Assembly (NCBI GenBank): GCA_018806915.1
Contig: JAGKQI010000033.1
Span: 310,001-374,000 of the forward strand
Direction: 5' to 3'
DNA from: Phytophthora colocasiae
Lineage: Eukaryota > Oomycota > Peronosporomycetes > Peronosporales > Peronosporaceae
Length of the DNA stretch: 64,000 bases
Part shown: positions 54,197 through 63,604 of the stretch, piece after piece
How the letters are laid out: every line of letters starts with the position of its first letter
Position numbering within the stretch: the first letter of the stretch is position 1
Notes under the pieces: generated by a model
Database searches by the model: none
What the model was told of the DNA's origin: nothing
What the model saw: only the letters and a program-made list of their open reading frames with translations
Translations under genes and position numbers: made by a program

Positions 54197-55897
54197 TTAG
54201 TTTAACGGCTTCCCAGAGTCTGCCTCCTCACCCAGGAGTTTCTCCCGTAGGTGGTTCGGCATGTCCTTGAGTGCGCCTTGTCGAGCGAGTTGCTTGAGTG
54301 CTTCCAGAGTTTTCAGATCTTCACAGGGTTTTCCAGGGTGCACTCTTCCACATACTTCACAGGGTGGCATCCGACACATTCGACTCGGGTGTCCCTTCTC
54401 CTGACATCGGTCACACGTGATGTCTCTCCAGCAATCTTCCTCCGAGTGTCCTGAGCGTTGACATTTTTCACAGAACTTGTTCCAGTAACCACTATTCTCA
54501 TGACGCCTCTGGTGGAATCCTTGACCTGACGATCCAGACGGGGACTGGGGCGGCGGACGCCATCCCAAGTTATCCATCACTCGATATACCTCATTCGTCA
54601 GAGTCTGCGTCCAATCTGCACTTGGTGTAGCCTTTGAATTGTTCGAAGATGCCTGCGCAGTACTTTCATCACAGGTAGACTCTGAAGTCGCACTCGGAGG
54701 TCTGGAATCACCGGTCTGATCTCTGGTATCCTGATTGGATTTCAGAGATTCCTTATGATTTTCAGAGTTTTCAGAGTCATAGTCTTCAGAATCCATATCT
54801 CTTGCGACGTAAGTCAGATGCAGACGCTTGGGCTTGAATTGTCCTCCTGGAATATTATCAGCCCGGAAATCTCGAGACTTGGCAGGAGTCATTTCTTGGT
54901 CACCAGTTCGCCACACGTCTTCATCTTGTTGCAACGCATACTCCAAGTCTGAAATCCGTCTAAATCTCTGGCCTTGCAGCGACGTTTTCAGGCGTGCATC
55001 CTTAAGCTTCGTGATGAATCGCAGTACATGCTTCTCAAGACGCTTGGACGACTTTCTGAAATCGATGTCAGCTTTCCCAGCGGCAGAATTAAGTCGGTAG
55101 AAAAATTCAAGCGGAGTCTCAGAGTCTTTCATAGCCATCGTGAAGTATCTCTCAGAATACGAGGACCGAGCTTTGCAATAACGTTTCTTGAACTCTGAGG
55201 ACAGCTCTTTCCAGTCACGGGACACACTTTTGGGAAGCTGGTTAAACCAGTCTCGCGCAGACACAGGGAGCTTCAACTTAAGTTCCTGGATGCGCGTCTT
55301 GGTCGACCCTCCTCCTTGAGAAGCCATATTTGTAAACCGCTCCCACCAGTGGACACGTTCCCTGAGTGTAGCTCTGGGGTCGAATTCTCCAAGGTTGTTG
55401 GAGTTCATGAACGGCCTCAGTGTCAGAAGTGTGGTTCCGGCCTGTGCTTGAGTTGCTGCCGTCAGATTCACCACTTCGCCTGGCTCCGAGTTCTCTGATG
55501 ACGAGCTCGCAGAGTCTGAACTCGAGTCATCAGAATCTCCACCAGAGTCTGGTGCTCTATCATGACGTTTCTCTCTGCGAGACGCTCTTCGATCTCCATT
55601 AGGCCGTCTAGTTTCAGTTTTCTGCGGCGGATCTCTTCTCGGAGTAGGCGCACGTCTAGTATCACCCTTGGTCTCCGTCACCGAAGTCGCTTGAGTCACC
55701 TGGGTGGCCGTAGCAGTAGTAGCGCCGCCATTCCTCTCGGCCTTCACTCGCTTCGTCCCCGTGCTTCGTGCAGGGGTGCCCTGCTGGAAGGTCGCTACCT
55801 CTTGAGATTCCGTCTTGAGGACCGGTGAATGTGACATGGGTTCCACCCCAACCCTACTTGCGTCACTTCTGATTTCCGACCCTGATACTGGATACAT
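54197..55897 (-). CDS. Inner element: Gag with three zinc knuckles
   Basis: A 566-residue Gag from the ATG at 55897 (MYPVSGSEIRSD). The N-terminal third is disordered and basic. A capsid segment follows: LRERVHWWERFTNM, VSARDWFNQLPKSVSRDWKEL, FKKRYCKARSSYSERYF, MKDSETPLEFFYRLNSAAGK. Near the C-terminus are CCHC knuckles CEKCQRSGHSEEDC and CDRCQEKGHPSRMC (both CX2CX4HX4C) and a third, CEVCGRVHPGKPC, with altered spacing. It should form the retrotransposon particle and bind the RNA. The frame is intact. Confidence 0.88.
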   Translation of the reverse strand: MYPVSGSEIRSDASRVGVEPMSHSPVLKTESQEVATFQQGTPARSTGTKRVKAERNGGATTATATQVTQATSVTETKGDTRRAPTPRRDPPQKTETRRPNGDRRASRREKRHDRAPDSGGDSDDSSSDSASSSSENSEPGEVVNLTAATQAQAGTTLLTLRPFMNSNNLGEFDPRATLRERVHWWERFTNMASQGGGSTKTRIQELKLKLPVSARDWFNQLPKSVSRDWKELSSEFKKRYCKARSSYSERYFTMAMKDSETPLEFFYRLNSAAGKADIDFRKSSKRLEKHVLRFITKLKDARLKTSLQGQRFRRISDLEYALQQDEDVWRTGDQEMTPAKSRDFRADNIPGGQFKPKRLHLTYVARDMDSEDYDSENSENHKESLKSNQDTRDQTGDSRPPSATSESTCDESTAQASSNNSKATPSADWTQTLTNEVYRVMDNLGWRPPPQSPSGSSGQGFHQRRHENSGYWNKFCEKCQRSGHSEEDCWRDITCDRCQEKGHPSRMCRMPPCEVCGRVHPGKPCEDLKTLEALKQLARQGALKDMPNHLREKLLGEEADSGKPLN

Positions 55898-55936
55898 AGT
55901 TGCAACTTCAGGGTTGCCGGTATGTAACACTTGGTT

Positions 55937-57532
55937 TTAAGTTGCTGAATCAGGGTGACCGACCCTTCGCGCCTCTTGAACTTGGGATAATGTCGCTCGA
56001 AGGTTTCGCAACTGACCGGCTTGAAACCGTTGCATGTTCTGAGAACTTTCTTTCTCCCTGTCGCGCTCGGCTTCCATGACTTTCATTCGCTGCTGTAAGG
56101 CTTCCATTTGAGAAATCCAGTCTCTTTTCATCTCGTCAGTCGCACGTGCACGTTCGCCCTCCGTCTCAGCCTCTCTTTGTCGCCAGCGTTCGGTAAACTC
56201 TGATTTCAGACGTTGGTTTTCAGAGTTCCGAAGCTCCGATTTCAGAGTTTCCAACTCTGCCACGCTGCGATTCCTGAGTTTACTCTCGGATACCAGACTT
56301 CTGCGTTCTTCAGCGTCGTCGGCACGTCTATCAGCTTCCAGCCTCGCATTTTCGGACTTCAGCAAGCGCTCAGTGAGCGTCTGAATCTCGCGTCTTGCCT
56401 CCAAGTCACGTTGCTCTCGACGACAATCGCGTTCCATGGACTCCAAGCGTTCCCGGGCCAAGAACTCCATCTGCGCTTGCTCCATCCGGCTTTGCCACTC
56501 CTGCTGTTGCCTCATGACGTTCAACTCGATCTGGGCAGGCCCTGATCTCTGAGAACTTCGAGCTTCAGACTTCGTACGACTCGACGCGATGGAACTCAAG
56601 CGTCGAGACGGTGATCTTAGAAGGTCTTCACTCTTCACACTTTGGCGGTGGCTTTGGTGACTTTCGCTTCGAGTGGAGACAGACACAGGGGGAATCTCCG
56701 GAGCCAATTGTCTGGAATCCCGTGAAGAACTTCCGACAGACACCTGGTTTCCAGATTTCGCGTCCAGCACCTCCGGTTTCTCTTCCGGCATGTCGACGTC
56801 TTCAGGTTCTGGCTTCACTGGTAACAGCGTTCTGGTCACTTGGATCCCCATGCCTTCAGAGGCTGTTCCTCCCATGTCAGCGCCTTGAGCGATTAACGCC
56901 AGACTTCCCGTGGACAGCGCCGTATGTGATGCCGCCCCTCGACTCATGGACATCAAGGATGAATCCGTAGAGCTTCCGCGCGAAGTCTGGAATCCCGACG
57001 ACTGATCATCCGATGTCCCAATGACACTGGGAATTGGCACGTCCGACATCCGAGTCTGAGAAGTGCCGTGATCTTCCGACATTAGAGTTTCAGATTCCGG
57101 TCGCGTGTTATCAGAGCGACTCTCATACTGCGGCAGCAAAGACAGCGACGGCGTTGATAAAGCTGATGGTGTTGACGGGACTTGTGGGCGCGGTGGTTTC
57201 TGCTGTAGGCGCTTGGACCGCGGTGGCTCGTCACTGCTGGAACCATCAGAACTGTGCGTCACTCGGAGTCCGGTCACCCGGAGTCGCATGATCAGTCGTC
57301 GTCCTTGTAGGTCAGCGTCCTTGTCAGGTAATACATGGTCTGCTTCGTCTTGACCTGTTGTGTCTTCTCGTTTCATGTCTTCTGGGAGTCGGCTAACTTG
57401 TAACCTGGCGGTCACTGTGGCCCACTCAACCAATTCCACTGCGAGTCGACTCTGAAGTTCGGACGCCACACTGCGTATTTGAGACTCAAAGACGGCTGAC
57501 GCCTGCGTCTGAGACCAGATTGGGAGGAGATT
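55937..57532 (-). CDS. Inner element ORF2: coiled-coil accessory protein before gag
   Basis: About 530 codons between the stop of ORF1 (TAG at 57533) and a TAA at 55937, in the same frame as both ORF1 and gag. No good ATG opens it; the reading could start by readthrough of the TAG, by a non-ATG start, or by a spliced leader exon. The N-terminal half is Ser/Pro/Thr-rich and disordered. The C-terminal half is a long coiled coil (LTERLLKSENARLEADRRADDAEE and on), rich in Arg, Glu, Gln and Leu. No known domain. Upstream ORFs of this kind exist in some plant Tat-lineage elements but their roles are mostly unknown. Confidence 0.7.
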   Translation of the reverse strand, partial: NLLPIWSQTQASAVFESQIRSVASELQSRLAVELVEWATVTARLQVSRLPEDMKREDTTGQDEADHVLPDKDADLQGRRLIMRLRVTGLRVTHSSDGSSSDEPPRSKRLQQKPPRPQVPSTPSALSTPSLSLLPQYESRSDNTRPESETLMSEDHGTSQTRMSDVPIPSVIGTSDDQSSGFQTSRGSSTDSSLMSMSRGAASHTALSTGSLALIAQGADMGGTASEGMGIQVTRTLLPVKPEPEDVDMPEEKPEVLDAKSGNQVSVGSSSRDSRQLAPEIPPVSVSTRSESHQSHRQSVKSEDLLRSPSRRLSSIASSRTKSEARSSQRSGPAQIELNVMRQQQEWQSRMEQAQMEFLARERLESMERDCRREQRDLEARREIQTLTERLLKSENARLEADRRADDAEERRSLVSESKLRNRSVAELETLKSELRNSENQRLKSEFTERWRQREAETEGERARATDEMKRDWISQMEALQQRMKVMEAERDREKESSQNMQRFQAGQLRNLRATLSQVQEARRVGHPDSAT

Positions 57533-58444
57533 CTAAAATTCGAAACCTGCCTCGTACAGCATTGTCTGAAGAATCGCCACACACTCTGGTGCTGTCAACG
57601 TGCTCATCGGAATCTCAACATAAGATATGTCTTGGATCCAACGAAAACCATGACGCCTCGCGTGAAACTCGGAGATCCACATATCCTCGGGGAAAACGGA
57701 GGAACATCGCCATTTGATGTAGTCGCCGGTCGCTGCAGCGGCTTTCTGGAAAGCATCAGCACTAGGCTTCGTCGTTGGCCACATATATTCAATGCTAGGC
57801 GGAATGACTCTGCCTGTGTCCATATCTCTCCAACGGCGGAACTCACGACGCACATACCTCAGAGCTCGTTCCCCGTCAAGCGAATCGGCCCTCCCAGACT
57901 CATCCGACGGTGTCTTCAGAGACTCTTCGGACTTGATTGCTATGTCCTCAGACATTGGAGTGTCTTCAGACTTCGGGGACCGTGGAACACGTTCTTCAGA
58001 GTGTCCGGGTTCTGGCTTCACTTCGTCCACGGACTGGCCGGAAGTTGCCGAATCTGAACACAGATCGATCACTTCCGGGGACTCAACCATATCGGCGCTT
58101 CCCTCAGACGCCTCATCACCACCCTCGCGGGCAGTGGTCGCCTCGTCACCAGAAGCTTCGACTTCTGACGGGCCTTCAGAACCTTGTTCACCAGTGACAG
58201 CAGGTGTCTCTTGAGCTTCTGGTTCCTCAGCAGGCTGGTCTTCGACCGCCGGTTCTGGGACGCTCACATTCTCAGCTGCCTTCTTCTCTCGCGCAGCTTT
58301 CCTCTTCTCGCGGGCCGCCTTCTGGATAGCATCCAAGTCTGGTTGCTCTTCAGGCGACAAACCTTGTAGACGCTTGGATTGACGTGTCGGAATGCTCCGA
58401 CCACGACCACGGCGTCCTCCTCTCGTAGATCCTGGCGTAGCCAT
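57533..58444 (-). CDS. Inner element ORF1: accessory protein of unknown function
   Basis: 303 residues from the ATG at 58444 (MATPGSTRGGRRGRGRSI). The first 25 residues are Arg/Gly-rich and could bind nucleic acid or localise to the nucleus. An acidic, Glu/Ser/Ala-rich region follows. The last 110 residues look folded and are rich in aromatic residues: RYVRREFRRWRDMDTGRVI, SIEYMWPTTKPSADAF, DYIKWRCSSVFPEDMWISEF, HGFRWIQDISYVEIPM. I do not recognise the fold. It ends in a TAG that is in frame with ORF2. Confidence 0.75.
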   Translation of the reverse strand: MATPGSTRGGRRGRGRSIPTRQSKRLQGLSPEEQPDLDAIQKAAREKRKAAREKKAAENVSVPEPAVEDQPAEEPEAQETPAVTGEQGSEGPSEVEASGDEATTAREGGDEASEGSADMVESPEVIDLCSDSATSGQSVDEVKPEPGHSEERVPRSPKSEDTPMSEDIAIKSEESLKTPSDESGRADSLDGERALRYVRREFRRWRDMDTGRVIPPSIEYMWPTTKPSADAFQKAAAATGDYIKWRCSSVFPEDMWISEFHARRHGFRWIQDISYVEIPMSTLTAPECVAILQTMLYEAGFEF

Positions 58445-58517
58445 CTTGAATGTAGACGCTTGACAGGAAACTTTCTCTTCTTGTACTCTCAAATCCGGTG
58501 ATATCACGATTCCAAAG

Positions 58518-58535
58518 ATCCGGGCACGCGCACCA
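58518..58535 (-). other. tRNA primer-binding site of the inner element
   Basis: On the minus strand TGGTGCGCGTGCCCGGAT begins two bases after the end of the 5' LTR. Its complement ends in CCA and looks like a tRNA acceptor end (discriminator A, seven-base acceptor strand CACGCGC, then CCGGG of a T stem). A tRNA whose 5' end starts GCGCGTG is predicted; it was not identified. Confidence 0.75.
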
Positions 58536-58537
58536 GT

Positions 58538-60220
58538 TGTCGCGAAGTCGGTGAAACTTTGGTCGCGGAGCAGGGGCGTATAGTGAACCCTAGTTATACG
58601 ACTACTGAAAAGGGGTTTTCAGAGTCGTACAACGGTAGGTTGGCGTGTGGTACCTTGCGGTATCCTCGTGGGTTCGTTGTCTTCGGAAATATGACCCTCG
58701 CCGGAGTCTGAGAATGTGTTGTGAAGAGAAGTTGGGGTTCCCTTGGAGTCTGGTGTCGGTATTCAGGAAATCCTTCCAGGAGCGCTTGGGAGTCGGAATC
58801 TCTGGAAAACAAAGTGTTTACCAGAAAGTCGGCGGTCGAAGAGAGGTTAATATACCAGAGAAAGTCTGAAATCGGCGTCTGAATATCACAAATCCAGAAC
58901 CGAGATACCTGACTTTCAGAGATAAACAACCAATATACAGAGTTCGAAAATATACAAATATATACAGCCGTTCTTATTCTTTCTAGGCCCTTGAACGGTG
59001 GGCTAACACTCCAGGTCAACTAGGGACTTGCTACCAGACACCTGGTCTGTCTGGTATCCCTTTACGTTCGCGCACCACCCTCTAGTATAGAGGGAAAAAT
59101 ATAAACCAATACAATCGGCTATATATAACAGTCTACCTTGCACTCTGAAAACGACTGTCTAGTTTCCAGAGCCTGTCCAAACGAGCAATATGAAATGGGC
59201 TACCGCTAGAGACAAAACAAACGACCCAACTAGGATATGGAATAGGCGGGTCCTTTCAGGTCTCTACGTTACCTGATCTCCACCTAAGGGGATTGAATTT
59301 GGTGGAGATCACACGACGTACGTGATGACGCAGTGGCTTGAATACCTCTCAAGCGGACTTGTGCAGCAAGCAAATTGAACTCTGTTTATCGTTTATCTTC
59401 CTCATAACTATCATATCTTTCTGGTATCTCTCTTCTTCTTGTCATCGCTTGCGTCCTTTCAGCAGTCAGTCTTCATATGTCAGGTATACTTGGCTCTTGT
59501 ATGTATAAGATATCTTGACTTGGTCTCAGTATGCAGTCTGTGCAGCCGATCTCAATGGGTTGACAGGTAGAGACGTCATTACGGGGGATGTGCAGGTCAG
59601 TAATCACTTGAATGCGTGACTTGAACTTGGGTTCACTTGGTTTCAGTATGGTCTTGGATCTTCGGTGGTTTCAGAGTCTGGTATCCTGGTTTTCAGAGTC
59701 TGATATCACTTGGTTTTCAGAGTCTTGGTCACTCAGAGTTAGAGATACCAGAGTTTTGAGTAAGTAACCAGAGTACGGAGCACCAATGCTACAACGTACA
59801 CGAAGATCTTGGGGGGTTGCGCGGGTGCGCGGCGTCCAGCGTGCGATACTTGGTCTCTGCGGGTATGTGTTGTGAATCCTTGAACCATCCATCGTCGCGC
59901 TGGACGGTAACGGGATGAGGTCTCTCAGAGATACGTTCTTCTGAGAGACTTTCCGCCAGAACTTAGGCACTCATCGTCGGGGAAAGTCCGGTGACCAGAC
60001 AGAGTGTAGTTGACCTTCAGAGTTGTGCACGCTCTGAAGTACACTTCTGGTCCTTTGGGCCCCTTTACAGTCAGGCGAAGGTTTATCCACAATCTTCCAC
60101 AGATGTCGCACGGGTGCGGCCGCGTCCCAAAGTCCCTTTCGCTTATAAAAATCGTATAACCAATCACATCGTAACGTAATATCCACTTGTCGCTTGAAAA
60201 TCGGAAATAGCATCATGTCA
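58538..60220 (-). repeat. 5' LTR of the inner element
   Basis: The 1683-bp copy of 43101-44787 in the same orientation. In coding orientation it starts TGACATGATG at 60220 and ends CTTCGCGACA at 58538. The boundary is exact: the base before differs between copies (g at 43100, t at 58537). Confidence 0.93.
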
Positions 60221-60224
60221 ATCG
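60221..60224. repeat. Target-site duplication (right) of the inner element
   Basis: ATCG, identical to 43097-43100. The sequence continues with GTGTAGTCTACTATC, which resumes the outer RNase H frame. Confidence 0.85.
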
Positions 60225-61830
60225 TGTAGTCTACTATCAATCGCGTCAGCTGAAGCCAGCTGAGCGTAACTATCCGTACATGACAAGGAGCTCCTTGCCA
60301 TGAAGTATGCACTCGCAAAGTTCCGAGTGTATCTACTTGGGAGTAGACCGTTCGTGGTCTATACAGACCACGCATCATTGCGTACGGCGATTAAGTCGTA
60401 GCACATCTCGCAACGTATGGCGAGATGGTTGTCCTTCTACGCGGAGTACAACTTCCGGGTAGAGTACAAACCCGGAAGACTCAATGTAGTGGCCGACACG
60501 TTATCGCGTCGACCTGACTACGCGGAGACGGTCGACGCAACGCAGTTGGCGTCGTGAGGACAAGTGTGCCGTCGTCAACGTTGATTGATGACGTGAAGAA
60601 CGCGTATGCAAGGGATTCAGACGCGAAGGGGCTGCTGGAGTTCCTCGCAGCACCTTCCGACGTGGCACGTCGGAAGCTAACCCCTCATCTTCGAGCTCGT
60701 GTACACCGCTATCGTGTACACGAAGGCCTACTGTGGTACAGTGCAGTAGACGACAATGCGGATCGCATTGTCGTTCCGAATGATCATGACCTCCGGTTGA
60801 GGATCATGTTCGAGTATCACGATGCCCCCACGGCAGGGCATCCGGGTCGTGAGAAGACATACACTCTTCTCACGCGTGACTTCTACTGGCACCACCAGTA
60901 CAAGTGGGTGCGCAAGTACGTACGTGCTTGCGAGGTTTGTCAACGCGTGAAGCCTGCGCAGTTCTCGCAGGCTCCTCTTCAATCACTACCGACTCCGTCG
61001 GAGTGTTGGCAGTCCATGTCCATGGACTTTGTCTTCGGTCTTCCGCCTGACAGCAAGCGGAGGACGGACATCGTTGTCTTTGTGGACAGATTCAGCAAGA
61101 TGGTTCATCTTGCTACCGTCCCGGCTTCTGTTACAGCCGCGCAGACTGCGCGACTGTTTGTTGACATGGTGTTCAAACACCATGGCATGCCGCTCGACAT
61201 TGTGTCGGACCGTGATCCACGCTCACAGCGCGGTTCTGGCAAGAAGTGTTTATACTTCTTGGTTCACGATTGTCAATGTCGACTGCGGATCATCCGCAGA
61301 CGGACGGACAGACCGAACGTGTCAACCGTGTACTGGGTGACACGTTGAAGAGCTACGCTCACTCGTTTCCACACTGGAGCGAGTGCTTGCCGATGGCAGA
61401 GTTTGCCATCAACAACTCGGTGCATGCCTCGACAGGGCATACACCGTTCTACGTGAATGCCATAAGGATTGCCGAGCATGCTCGGTGGGGTAGCTTCCTC
61501 CTTAAGTGGGGGAGGATCTACGGTTGCGTCCGAACAACCGCAGAATTCAACTGATAGCAGCACACTATCAGCTGCGGTGACGCGTGCGACGTCTCGTTCG
61601 AGCAGGAACGAGCGCACGATGTCTGTGCCGGGCACAGACATGAGAGATGATAGCGAGCAGGCAGGGCCTGCTGCTGACAATGGCGACAAGCTGATAGGAG
61701 TCAGATCGAGTGCGCTAGACTTTGTCCAGCGAAGGCAAGCCGTCATACGGTTTGTCCAGGATGCTATCGCAGCTTCTGTCGATCGACAGAAGCTGAACGC
61801 TGATAATGTTGGTAGGGGCAACATAAAATG
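60225..61830 (+). pseudogene. Outer pol, part 2: RNase H remainder and integrase
   Basis: The RNase H continues (VYYQSRQLKPAERNYP, then in another frame AMKYALAKFRVYLLG and VVYTDHASLRTAIKS, ending at a TAG near 60400). YAEYNFRVEYKPGRLNVVAD and LSRRPDY follow. The integrase (60554-61348) has its HHCC finger (EYHDAPTAGHPG, CEVCQRVK), the first Asp in SMDFVFGLPP and the second in SDRDPRS; it then changes frame before STADHPQTDGQTERVNRV with the catalytic Glu (61246-61554). A third frame carries DFVQRRQAVIRFVQDAIAASVDRQK to 61830. Several frame changes and stops show it is dead. Short hairpins fill the region (60452-60478, 60698-60722). Confidence 0.85.
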
Positions 61831-61838
61831 AATTCAAA

Positions 61839-62540
61839 TTGGGTTCATTGGTTTTGTTAGCTACTCATAACCTACCTAAACATGCAGTGTCTGATTTTGG
61901 AGCAAGCTTACTTGCTCCAAGATTCATTGGGCCGTTCAAAGTACTTGAACGGCACGGAAACGCGTACCGGCTGGACATACCGTCCAGCATGAGGCTCCCC
62001 CCGACCTTCTACGTCGGGCGGTTGAAGCCGTACGTGCAGCACGGACTACCTAGGGTTGGTAATCCGACTGAGGAGTGCGAGAGACCTAGAAGGCCTTCTC
62101 GAGACCGTCGACACGGTCGATCAACCGGTTCACTCTCGTCCCAAGACCGGTCGAGAGGTTCGAGGCAGTCTGAGCTGCCTCGCAGACCTCAGCACGGAGG
62201 ACACGAACCTCCTGCTTCAGAGCTATCTCAGCGCTCTGTGTCTGCTCCAGCGCAGTAACTCGATCGTGCAGGGCACGATCGTCATGGTCATAGCGGTGAC
62301 CATACGGAGGGAGTGTTCCCGCCCCCTCCGCCGCCGTTGCGCGACGCGCGTGGAGCGATCCGCTGGATTGTTGAGCGGATCGTGGCTCATAAGAGAACGA
62401 ACTCTCAAGGGGTTCGTTTTCGTATTCGTTGGAGAGGATTTCCTCCCCATCGAGATTCATGGGAGCCGCGGAACGTCCTGATGGAGGACGTTCCGGAAAT
62501 GGTGATGGCGTACGAAGCCCACCATAACTTGCAGGGGTAA
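61839..62540 (+). pseudogene. Outer pol, part 3: integrase tail and chromodomain
   Basis: The first piece (61839 on) reads VLLATHNLPKHAV, LAPRFIGPFKVLERHGNAYRLDIP and PPTFYVGRLKPY, the integrase C-terminal barrel. A Pro/Arg-rich linker follows. The second piece (62313-62540) is a chromodomain in another frame: WIVERIVAHKRT, VRFRIRWRGFPPHRDSWEPR, and a stop at 62540. The same DNA from 62086 rightward also encodes the 3' part of the antisense ORF. Confidence 0.8.
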
Positions 62541-63516
62541 GCCCTGCACGAGGAGGACCCGTGTACCCCAGGAAATCACTTTCGGTGAGACGTGTTGCCA
62601 AGGGTTGGCAACACGGACAGGATGTGCCAAAGGGAACGGCACATGGGATCCCCGCTTCCATGCATTGATCATGGAGGCGTTCACACTTACCACGAGTGGT
62701 GCAAGTGTGGTAGTGATCGCGAGCCGCAGCAACGCGCTCGCGATATGCCTTCGGGTCTTTGTTGAAGTTTTCAACAAAGGCGTTCCACGACTGACAAAGT
62801 GCCTGCCATTCTGGCACTTTGCTCTTGCGCGAAGTCTTCTTCGCTGCATAGTATCGGAGCTCATGGAAGAGCCCGATATAGTAGTCGCGTCTTTGAGTCT
62901 CGGACTCAAAGACAACCTCAGCGGCGACGTCGTCGTCGTTGATACTGTTGCATGAGTACAACAGTATCGGGTTCGGTGGTGAACTAGCACCGAACCGGTC
63001 ATGGATCTCCGCCTCAGTAGGCATCCATGGCGTGCGCACTGGCGGATCAGTGCGCGGTGCAGTGAGCGCCCTCGACATGGGGGACGCTTCATCATCACTG
63101 CGCGGACGCTTCGAGCTTGAAGCGTCCGAGGCCTCATCACGAAGTCGTCGAGATCCCACAGGTGGGTCTGACGTGTCTTCGGACGAAGCCACGGGAGCGG
63201 GAGCCTTGGAATCAAGCTCTCCCTCCTCGACATCGTCGTCATCATAGTCGAGGATGTCTTCATAGTCCTCTCCAAAGAGTTCTTTGAGAGGGACAGCAGG
63301 ATTCTTAATCTCTGCTAGAGAAGAAGACTTCTTCTTCTTCTCATGCTTCTCCTTATGGAGAGCATGGTACTCGGTGACAGAGAGCTTCTCTGTCGAACCG
63401 CTGGAAGCAGCAGTGCTAGTGGGCACTGCTAAGGTCGTTGTTCCTGCTGCAGAAGCAGCAAGAGAGGCTTGCGCGTCCGCAGAAGCGGACGGAGATGTGG
63501 GCATCGGCGAGTCCAT
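62086..63516 (-). CDS. Antisense ORF of the outer element, intact 476 codons
   Basis: It opens with an ATG at 63516, 100 bp inside the 3' LTR, and reads toward pol without interruption, overlapping the chromodomain on the other strand. The N-terminus is Ala/Ser/Thr-rich, followed by LHKEKHEKKKKSSS, an acidic run (EDILDYDDDDVEEGELD), a likely nuclear signal SSKRPRSDDEA and a folded-looking middle (ETQRRDYYIGLFHELRYYAAKK, WQALCQSWNAFVENFNKDPKAY). A Cys/His cluster follows (HTCTTRGKCERLHDQCMEAG, then CSCPCC-like CPCC), which could bind zinc. The C-terminus is a short coiled coil (VTALEQTQSAEIALKQEVRVL). No known family recognised. Its integrity in an otherwise decayed element is notable. Confidence 0.65.
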   Translation of the reverse strand: MDSPMPTSPSASADAQASLAASAAGTTTLAVPTSTAASSGSTEKLSVTEYHALHKEKHEKKKKSSSLAEIKNPAVPLKELFGEDYEDILDYDDDDVEEGELDSKAPAPVASSEDTSDPPVGSRRLRDEASDASSSKRPRSDDEASPMSRALTAPRTDPPVRTPWMPTEAEIHDRFGASSPPNPILLYSCNSINDDDVAAEVVFESETQRRDYYIGLFHELRYYAAKKTSRKSKVPEWQALCQSWNAFVENFNKDPKAYRERVAAARDHYHTCTTRGKCERLHDQCMEAGIPCAVPFGTSCPCCQPLATRLTESDFLGYTGPPRAGLTPASYGGLRTPSPFPERPPSGRSAAPMNLDGEEILSNEYENEPLESSFSYEPRSAQQSSGSLHARRATAAEGAGTLPPYGHRYDHDDRALHDRVTALEQTQSAEIALKQEVRVLRAEVCEAAQTASNLSTGLGTRVNRLIDRVDGLEKAF

Positions 63517-63604
63517 TGCGAAATGAACTCGGATTTCTCTCGGGGACTTGACGGTCTTGTCCAGTTCTGTTGATTGACGTATCGGGACCGATACGTCGAA
63601 TCTT

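Larger units (their letters stand above)
43101..60220 (-). mobile_element. Inner giant Ty3/Gypsy chromodomain LTR retrotransposon (17.1 kb)
   Basis: It is flanked by the 4-bp duplication ATCG and by two long LTRs (1687 and 1683 bp, TG...CA), about 1% diverged by eye. Its coding strand is the minus strand. From the 5' LTR leftward come the primer site, ORF1, ORF2, gag, protease, RT, RNase H, a second RNase H, integrase, chromodomain; then a convergent antisense ORF, the purine tract and the 3' LTR. Dual RNase H, extra ORFs before gag and an antisense ORF are known separately from plant Tat-lineage elements; a dual-RNase-H oomycete lineage has been described (Chronos, from memory). Lost YxDD box and stop codons make this copy non-autonomous. 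Confidence 0.93.
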
